Shown here in pieces: positions 56,910-64,000 of a stretch of DNA of 64,000 nt. Each line of letters opens with the position of its first letter. Positions within the stretch are counted from its first letter, which is position 1. The position numbers and the translations under genes were made by a program. Below the pieces are notes generated by a model that had not been told where the DNA came from, made no database searches, and saw only the letters and a list, made by a program, of their open reading frames with translations. Source of the DNA: Pelodera strongyloides (lineage: Eukaryota > Nematoda > Chromadorea > Rhabditida > Rhabditidae); the NCBI GenBank assembly GCA_036852015.1, contig JAANDG010000124.1, positions 1-64,000 on the forward strand, written 5' to 3'.

Positions 56910-59900
56910 ATGCGGTTGTTGTTACTGTGCCTATTGGCCGGCACCGTGCTTGGGCAGAACCTCGATGACGTCGACATCGAGAGCATAGACATGGAGCAGC
57001 CCAATGACGCCGACCTAGTGGAGCCAGAGAAAACGTGAGTCATACCCTTTCGGGTAAAAACCCGAATTTCCTTTTTTATTGACCTATCATAAGAACCTAG
57101 TAAAATGGTTACCGCATGCGCCTCTAACGCTCGCAGCCCGAGATCGAATCGTGCCCAAACGACCACCCAGTGGAGAATCATTGGGGAACACTTCTGAGGC
57201 CGTATTCACCAACACACAGGAAGCCCCCCCCCTAGGCTCACGAGCGCTCTGATTCCGCTCTCGCTCTCTCTACGCGCTCTTTAGCTCCCTGGTGAGGCCA
57301 GGGAGGGCTCTCTGCGTGTTAGTGAATACGGCCCCTGAGTGAGCCTATCATGCACGTAGACGTCGAACAATTTGCCATCTGGATCTCGTCGCCTACTCGT
57401 CGCACATGGCCTTTGTCACCTATGTAAGCCCGAAAACAACATGGCGCTGTAAACTTGTAAATTTTTTCATAAAACAAATTTGTGAATAAATGATCACATA
57501 AAGCTTCGTGAAGTTTTACATCCGTATTGAAAAAAAAAACTTTTTGACTATGGATGCCTCACATCTTCCAAAAAACTATAGCTGCTTCAAATCTTCCAAA
57601 AAACTATGGATGCGTCAAATCTTCCAAAAAAACATACATTTTAAGCGTGGAAACGCGTGCCATCAACGAAGCTGGTGCAGACAAAGATGGCGATGGAAAG
57701 TTCCACGTTTGTAAGTTGATGCTGTTATTACATTACCGTTTTTGATTCCTTTATCAGTAGGAATATTCGTAATGCCCTCTCTCTCACTCTCTCTGTCTCT
57801 CTGTGTTTCTCTGGCACACAGTCTATAGTCAATATATCTTTCTCTATCTATGACACTCAACATACGTCTGCCCATCTCCCTCTCTTTCTCTCTCTTACTC
57901 TCTTCAGACCTCCCTCTCCATAAGATACACATATATCACTGATTGGCAACAGTTTTTTTCCGCGCCGAAACAGATTTCCGTGTCCCGCGGAAAGCGCGCA
58001 TACCTACGAAAGTTAGCACTCTTTGTTATTGCGGTGTTCTCCACTGCGACATATGACCTTGATTTCTCCTACGAAGCGATATCGCGCTTTCGCTAGCACA
58101 CCTTGAAAACCGCAAGAAAACAATTTTCGCTTTTCTGCAGTTCGATTCAGGAACCAAATTGCTTCTTTTGGTAAATACCAAATTGCTTCTCATAGTTTAG
58201 TTGGGGCACAATATCCTACCCCTAAAACGGGGGGTTACATAGAGACAGACTATTTACACCTAAAATTATACTTGTTTTGAGACTTGCTAAACTGTAACTA
58301 AACTAAAAGACATAGAAAGTCTATATATAGCCAAAGTTAGTAAATCGTTAAAATGGAAGATATGTGTCGGTAGTAACTACTCCATAATTTAGACGTCGGA
58401 ACGATTGACGGCGTACGTCGTGAAGTGTTCAACGAAGTAACAGGAGGCGAGGATACCGTTCCCTGTTGGTTTTATATCATTATGTTTATTATATCAGGCC
58501 GTTATTATTACCTCATTGGTTTCAATTCGTTTATAAACTATCTTGCTAAAAAAAGGAAAAGATAGTTTACGAACTAGGCTACCGTATGCATAATACTTGC
58601 AATGTGCCTCCATAAAACATAAACGAGTTTTAGGTAGATAGAAATATAGAAAAAAATTTATCGAAAAGACTTACACATGTTCTAGTAAGGTACAGGAGAA
58701 AATCATTATGAAAAAATAACTTTTTAGCTGATTCCGTGGGCAGTGGACGCGGGTTCGATCCGTTCGGCACTTATGATGATAACTCGGTTGTCAACCAAAA
58801 TGATGGTAGATTTTCCTTTTCCTTTTCTTTAAAGCGAGATACTGGCCGGTTTTTGAAACACATCGAGTACACCATATGCAACATATGCAAATGAACATAA
58901 ATTGGAGTAAAAAATAGAGCTAAAATTCGAGCAAATTAGCATGAATACATAAGAATTCAGTTATCCACGATGCGTTTCAAATACCGGCCGGTATTTCGCT
59001 TTAAAGGGACGGGCCCACCAAAATAAACCCATATTTTGCATGTTTTTATAATTTTTATATAGGGGGTTTATTATAAATATATGTACACTAAATTTCGGCT
59101 AGACTTTATCCCGCTAAAATTTTTCGGTGTCGATAAACGCATAAGTTCTCGGGAGACACGGTAAGGAAATAAGGGTGCAATTGTGTGTCTTCTACTGTAT
59201 ACTTATGCGTTTATCGACACCGAAAAATTTCAGCGGGATAAAGTCTAGCCGAAATTTAGTGTACATATATTATAATAAACCTCCTTTATACAAATTATAA
59301 AAACATGCAAAATATGGGTTTATTTTGATGGGCCCGTCCCTTTAATAAAGACTGGGAAGACTCTACATAGCAAATCTGTGTGAGCATTGCAACTGCTTCG
59401 GTTTATCTATAAAGGACTAATAAAGAATTCATTATTTTTACAAAGACATTATAGTCTCGAGGAAGGCTTAGTCTGTAGACTAGGCTCTAGCCTTGACGCC
59501 TACCTCTTATAGAAAAACCTGTTATGATCAGTGATGAAAATTGAATTTCTGTTTTTTTCTAGCGAATTAGGAAAGGCAAGCTTTCTAGTGATCTAGGTGC
59601 AATATTGTATGAAGAGAAAAAAAAATCCCAGTGGCAAAGAAAAAATATATCGATCTAAAAATCGTACTTACCAATCAGGCTGCTTGAGCTGGGTACCTAC
59701 CATTTCACCTAGCAATTGGTCCCTAGCAGTAAACCTTAATTACCTTAATTATTTAATTTAAGAAAAGGGTATCTTCATCCCAAGACCCTATCGACCAAAG
59801 GAAGAACGCGATAAGGACGCCACCACTACACAGAGGTTAGCATTTTTTATTATTTTAGCTTTTTCTTCTTCTTTTATATCCTTCTCAAAGAATGATAGCT

Positions 59901-62900
59901 ATACTATATAAGCACTTTTTTCAGTAAATCCACACACTATTATTTGATTTCCACATGTTCTTATCAGTTTAATGGCATGTTATTTTTTTAAATTTGGGAT
60001 AAATTCCAGTTGGCACGCTCTTTCAGCATGGGTTTTTTTCTCTAATGTAATTACTGTATTAGAAATGATAATGGTTTAGAGGGACAGTTTCACTTTTTTT
60101 ATCTCGATTCTCCGAAAGATCACAAAAAAAAACTCATGTTAACATAAGAGGTATAGCCTCATTTGGGAGAAACAGGGTTCCGACGGTCGAAAATCAATTA
60201 TTTTCAACGTCTAAAGAATGATGGCTCGAACCCACAAATAATTATAAACTTGCAGACCTACAACCACCCGTGCACCAACTACGCGGTTCACCCAACCGCC
60301 CACAACACAGCCTCGGTTCTAATTATTTTCCTTTTTTTTTCACTTTATTCCGTTTCTTTTCAGTCGAGCAAAAAAATGAGCAAAACACTTAAAACCACAA
60401 TTTTCTATTTCTTTTCTTTGTGCACCAAGATTCTTTGTTCTCGACACTTGATAATTTGAAGCTTCGTTCAAGCTTGCCTTATTTTTCCGACAAAATACAC
60501 CGAACTGTAATTCCAACTCATGCTCGCAAGTCCAAGTTACCTATGGGATTCCAATTTAAAGCTATATGACATGGGATTCTGCAGCAGACAACGGCCGTGT
60601 AATACATATATGACAGCTGCATTCTATCTGTGCGGCACATACATTTGCACACAATACGCACACATGGGAATACAGCCGATCGGCATACGTCTCGCATACC
60701 ACGTGTCCTACCGCTTTAACGCTGGTCGCTTTAGGCCAATTCCGACCGCTCCACCCAGGCCTGCGCCTCCTCCAGTTCGTGTCCCGCAACCAATGCCCCC
60801 GCAACCTCCGCAGCCCACCTTCCAGAGACCGCCCCAGCAGACATTCCAGCCGCAACCACTTCCACAGGTTAATATTAATATTTTATTGAAAAACTGAATT
60901 CTTACGTATTTATGCTAAGTTACTCGAATTTAGCTCGATTTTTTATTCTTATTTATGTTCATTTGCATATGCTGCATAAAAATGCTGGTGTACACAATGC
61001 GTTTCAAAACCGGCCCTTATTTCTTTTTAACATCATACAACTTAGGCTCCACCACAGCCTCCCCGAGTACCACAGTTCCAGACGCAGCGGACAAGGTTTG
61101 TTTGAATTTTAATTTTAATTTTAATTTGGCTATGTTTTATGATTTACTCTTTATGGGTGGTCTATATCGTCGCATCGCACCGCCTGCTGTAACATGGTAT
61201 TGAAACGGGAGCTAGACTTGTCCATATACTCAATTCCCGTATATTGAAGATTTATGTGATATCCTGTGCCGCTATGACAATGAAACACTTTAGCATCTGG
61301 TACTGCATCCTTAAGTTTCAGAAACCATACATCTTTAAAAATAATAATCTGACGACCTTTCAGACGTCCTCCCTTCGCTCCCGTTCAACAGACACCGGCT
61401 CCTCAGCCTCCTCTTCAGCCTTTCCGACCTCAGCCACAACAACCTCAGCAGACCTCCTTCCGTCAGCCCCAACCTCAACAAAACACCTTCCAACAACCTC
61501 AAAGGGGCTTCCAACAAGGCTTCCAGCAAGGATTCCGACAGCCACAACCGCAACCGCAGCCGCGACCCCAGCCGCAACCGCAACCGCAGACGCGACCGCC
61601 CCCGCAGACGCGCCCTCCACCGCCACCAACCACGCCCGCACCCAGGCCACCATTCAATGGAGGCGGAAACCCGGCAAATCTCAGAAATGGAGGTGGGAGA
61701 ACTTTTTAGGGCCATCGTTTTATATTTTCAATGGGCGACCTCGTACGAATCGTGAGGAAATGTCATAATTGGGCGGAGTTTAACTAGCTTCACAATTTGC
61801 AAGGAATGGAAATTGTCGCCCAGGCCTAGTGTGCTTTCAGAAGCATAATACAAATGTCATTGATCCTTGTGAACCAACATTCACAGAGGTAATACAGGTA
61901 ACACAAAGGTAACATAACATACAGGTAACACGCATCTAATACAACGTCAGAAGGAAAAGTGGTACGCTTCTAACGCTGCATTGAATCACCCTTGAATAGA
62001 GGCGTAAACTCTTGGCTAGTAAATAGATCAAATTTACAATTTACTAACTTTCAGTGTGCTCGGCATCGATCTTCTACATCTCTACCCCGATCTCTGGTCC
62101 TTCTCGGCTCTCCTTCACTCACTTTGCTATCGCCGTTACTGTGGATCAGTGCGCTAGAACTTGCCATGAGTTTAATTGTGCTGTAAGTTATTCTTTTTAT
62201 TACTTCACATCCCGTCAACGAGTTCATCAGAGGTGCATTCGAAATTTACGTTAATCGTTGGACTTCACATTGAACTTCAAGGACTTACTGGCCCACGGTC
62301 CTTAGACCTTACTGTCGGGTCTAAGGACTAACAACGTTAGGGACATGTGGACGTTTGTGTCGTCTCTAAACATGGGTACCCGTTACAGATCGCTCACTAC
62401 AACCCTATCAATGGACACTGTGAATTCAACCCGTCAACAGCATTCGCTATTCGAAATGGACAATGCCCGGCTTGGCCATCACTTCATTATAGGTGAGCAT
62501 TAAAAAAATATAAAATAAAACTAGAGAACTGTCTTTCATAGTCCCAAAGGGTCTATGAACCAGTCCTTTTTTTAAATCATATATTTATGGTCCACTACCC
62601 TGCTTACCAGTTAGTTTACTGTTTACTGTTAGGTGCGTCAAGTTATACCAATGAGGCGACTTGTGGAATAAGGCCTGCATTAATGACTTCAACCGATATA
62701 AAATGTGTAAGCGTTCCCATCAAAAACTATAATTTAGAAACAACGCTGTGGCCTCTGCACCAGTGCGTATCTTCTGCGTGACTTGCCAACGACCGAGAAG
62801 ACGTGATCCGAGCAGAGCCAGAAATCGTTTCCAATTGAGGCAGTCAGTTTCTTTCTCAATTCCTACGTAAATCTCATAATTTCAATGGATCAGTGGTAGT

Positions 62901-63755
62901 TCAAGTTTTTGCCCAAATTTTCAGCAATCTACCAACGCATGTCTTTGAGATTTTTAGTAGGTGGAGTGTATGACAATGTCGCTTTTTAAGATTTGATACA
63001 TATAGACAGGTACAGGTTTAGGACAATAAATAATAAGAACAATAATTAAATTCACATTTCCCATTCAGGCGCGTGTTCGACCCTCGCCAGCAGGGACAGC
63101 AACGTAATGGCCTCAGAAGGCCTAGGAAGAGCAGTAGCAGCAGAGCCACTGATGAGTAAGTCCATTTCATATCGTAAAAAAGTCCACAAACTTATAAAGC
63201 TTACGAATCCATCTAAACTTCGAGAGCGTTCCCTAATCTAATGCTAGTTTTACATCGATGAAACGTCTAATGTAATTTTATTCACAGAGTTCGTTTTCTG
63301 AGTACTCTGGTCCTCTGGCGCGAAGCGCGGAAATGTGTAACCGAGTAGCGGGAAAAGATTGCAAATTTGCTTTGAAAAATTCGCGACGCAGAGGTCTCTT
63401 TTCTGCGTCTCCGCCTTTCCCGTGTTAAAAAGCAGCTGCTTTCCGCGGACGCTGTTACGCATTTGCGCGCTGCGCGCTGCGCGCCTGAGAAAGTAGATAG
63501 ACGAAGAGTTCCACTCGATTGTCCATTACCGACATGCGGTGGTAATAGAAGACTTTGAGATGTAATCATAAGGTGTTCCGAGTTTGCAGAATTCTCAATC
63601 ATTTTGGAAAAAGCAAATCCAAATTCAACTTTAGTATCGTCTCCGTGCCCGTGATTCACGGTGTTCTTCTCCGACAGCCAACCGCTAGGGCCGCTGGTCT
63701 ATCTACCTCATCCTTCGTCTCACTGTCGCATAACGAACCGGCCAAGGCTCGATCG
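56910..63755 (+). CDS. Secreted PAN/Apple-domain protein with Pro/Gln-rich linker (3' end outside window)
   Basis: Thirteen in-phase exons: 56910-57034, 57646-57710, 58393-58419, 58728-58805, 59763-59835, 60735-60867, 61046-61095, 61364-61692, 61788-61868, 62055-62182, 62389-62492, 63069-63155 and 63678-63755; about 452 codons, still open. Signal peptide MRLLLLCLLAGTVLG; acidic segment (DDVDIESIDMEQPNDAD); ADKDGDGKFHVY, resembling an EF-hand loop but lacking the terminal Glu; a Pro/Gln-rich region at about residues 123-293 (QPQPQPRPQPQPQPQ, repeated GFQQ). A PAN/Apple domain at about residues 321-390 has six cysteines (CSASIF, VDQCARTCHEFNC, NGHC, NGQC), followed by a basic Ser/Arg tail. PAN/Apple domains bind proteins or glycans outside the cell. 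Exon 9 is ended at CCTT|GTGAAC because the stronger-looking GAG|GTAATA breaks phase; this junction and exons 2-3 and 13 are the least certain. Several introns hold MITEs or tRNA-like sequences. Confidence 0.75.
57102..57170 (+). pseudogene. tRNA-like sequence in PAN gene intron 1
   Basis: A-box-like tagtaaaatgg and B-box-like agatcgaatcg at tRNA spacing. Stems weak. Confidence 0.3.
57192..57345. mobile_element. GAGGCCGTATTCACCAACAC MITE in PAN gene intron 1
   Basis: Inverted ends tgaggccgtattcaccaaca and gttagtgaatacggcccc. Relative of 23990-24262. Confidence 0.8.
58829..59004. mobile_element. CCGGCCGG-family MITE in PAN gene intron 4
   Basis: TTAA flanks. Both arms intact. Shares the TTAA at 59001-59004 with the next element. 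Confidence 0.95.
59001..59345. mobile_element. TTAA-flanked palindromic MITE in PAN gene intron 4
   Basis: Arms of about 150 bp (ttaaagggacgggcccacca / inverse), including cgataaacgcataag and the inverse. Together with the previous MITE it fills more than half of the 957-base intron. Confidence 0.9.
60216..60304 (-). pseudogene. tRNA-like sequence in PAN gene intron 5
   Basis: On the minus strand GCGTAGTTGGTGCACGGG looks like a D arm and GGGTTCGAGCC like a B box. The anticodon arm does not fold well. Confidence 0.35.
60880..61030. mobile_element. Half CCGGCCGG MITE filling PAN gene intron 6
   Basis: From gaattcttacgtatttatgc to gcgtttcaaaaccggccctta. It supplies about 150 of the 178 bases of intron 60868-61045. 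Confidence 0.85.
63290..63490. other. GC-rich hairpin-prone segment in PAN gene intron 12
   Basis: Words such as ctggcgcgaagcgcgg and gcgcgctgcgcgctgcgcgcc give several short stems. A short open frame after the acceptor ttcacag at 63288 is possible but ends at a stop after about 20 codons, so it was not used as an exon. Confidence 0.3.
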
Positions 63756-63904
63756 GTAAGAACCTTTCTTATCTGTCTTATAATACCTTTCAAGCCAAGC
63801 ACACCGGTACGGTATAAACAAAAAATGAGGAATAAAATATAAAACACAAACTTCACATATTATATATGTAATCGGCGAGTTTCACTTAAAAATCGAGTTT
63901 TTGT

Positions 63905-64000
63905 TTATGGGGTCTCGATGTATGGCAAAAATTCGAACATCTACAGACCGCCAAAAATTGGTCCCGGGGCTGGTAGCCACAGGACTATTTTTTTGCATAA
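63905..64000. mobile_element. GGGGTCTCG-family MITE, cut by window edge
   Basis: Starts atggggtctcgatgtatggc and continues through the ctacagaccgccaaaaa part found in the other copies. A deletion removes the attaccgtag segment. Confidence 0.8.

Noticed and set aside
57972..58010. Possible exon (FRVPRKARIPTK) in the PAN gene
   Set aside because: It enters in phase after exon 2 but leaves in the wrong phase for exon 58393, and its donor is weak.
61881..61890. Donor GAG|GTAATA for exon 9 of the PAN gene
   Set aside because: It breaks phase with the PAN exon and leaves an odd cysteine count; CCTT|GTGAAC fits, though the choice needs RNA.

Overview
This window looks like nuclear DNA of a nematode, probably a Caenorhabditis-like rhabditid, although I cannot name the species. 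The evidence is interstitial arrays of the nematode telomere hexamer TTAGGC, spliced genes with T-rich acceptors ending TTTCAG/TTCCAG (some directly before an ATG, as at trans-splice sites), a small secreted protein with the nematode type of thrombospondin-1 repeat, and very many palindromic MITEs. The DNA is AT-rich. There are no prokaryotic operons and no CRISPR.

Layout. 1-2.8 kb: a decayed RTE-type non-LTR retrotransposon running off the left edge. 2.8-33 kb: almost entirely repeats. They include a 17-bp minisatellite inside an inverted repeat (5.1-6.5 kb), TTAA-flanked foldback MITEs, two collinear copies of a ~3.3 kb repeat (8.9-12.5 and 25.0-28.2 kb), and a 2.8-kb nested foldback (13.2-16.0 kb) carrying mirrored pieces of a Penelope-like retroelement with a hammerhead-ribozyme motif in each arm. 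One probable gene end (a membrane-anchor exon, minus strand) lies at 19.3-20.1 kb, and a 21-bp minisatellite at 28.2-28.6 kb. 33.9-43.9 kb: the first gene-bearing interval. It holds gene A (+, 5 exons, 241 aa), a TSP1 secreted protein (-, 4 exons, 137 aa), a possible tiny secreted peptide (+) diverging from it, and gene B (-, 2 exons, 97 aa). Genes A and B share an N-terminal motif and appear to be paralogues of no family I recognise. 44-56.5 kb: mostly repeats, with two weak coding fragments, a SINE-like element, and a MITE-poor block with two TTAGGC-type arrays. 56.9 kb to the right edge: a long secreted protein gene (+, at least 13 exons) with a signal peptide, a Pro/Gln-rich linker and a PAN/Apple domain; its 3' end is outside the window.

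How it fits together. The recognisable host genes (TSP1, PAN/Apple, possibly the small peptide) encode secreted or extracellular-type proteins; genes A and B have no signal peptide. I see no multi-gene pathway. Almost every intron and intergenic gap is populated by MITEs, mostly inserted at TTAA. The most useful biology here is (i) the undescribed A/B paralogue pair, (ii) the Penelope-like foldback with mirrored hammerheads, and (iii) the 3.3-kb repeat pair, in which one copy preserves empty insertion sites for MITEs present in the other. Exon models were assembled by hand from splice signals and reading-frame phase, and have not been tested against RNA.
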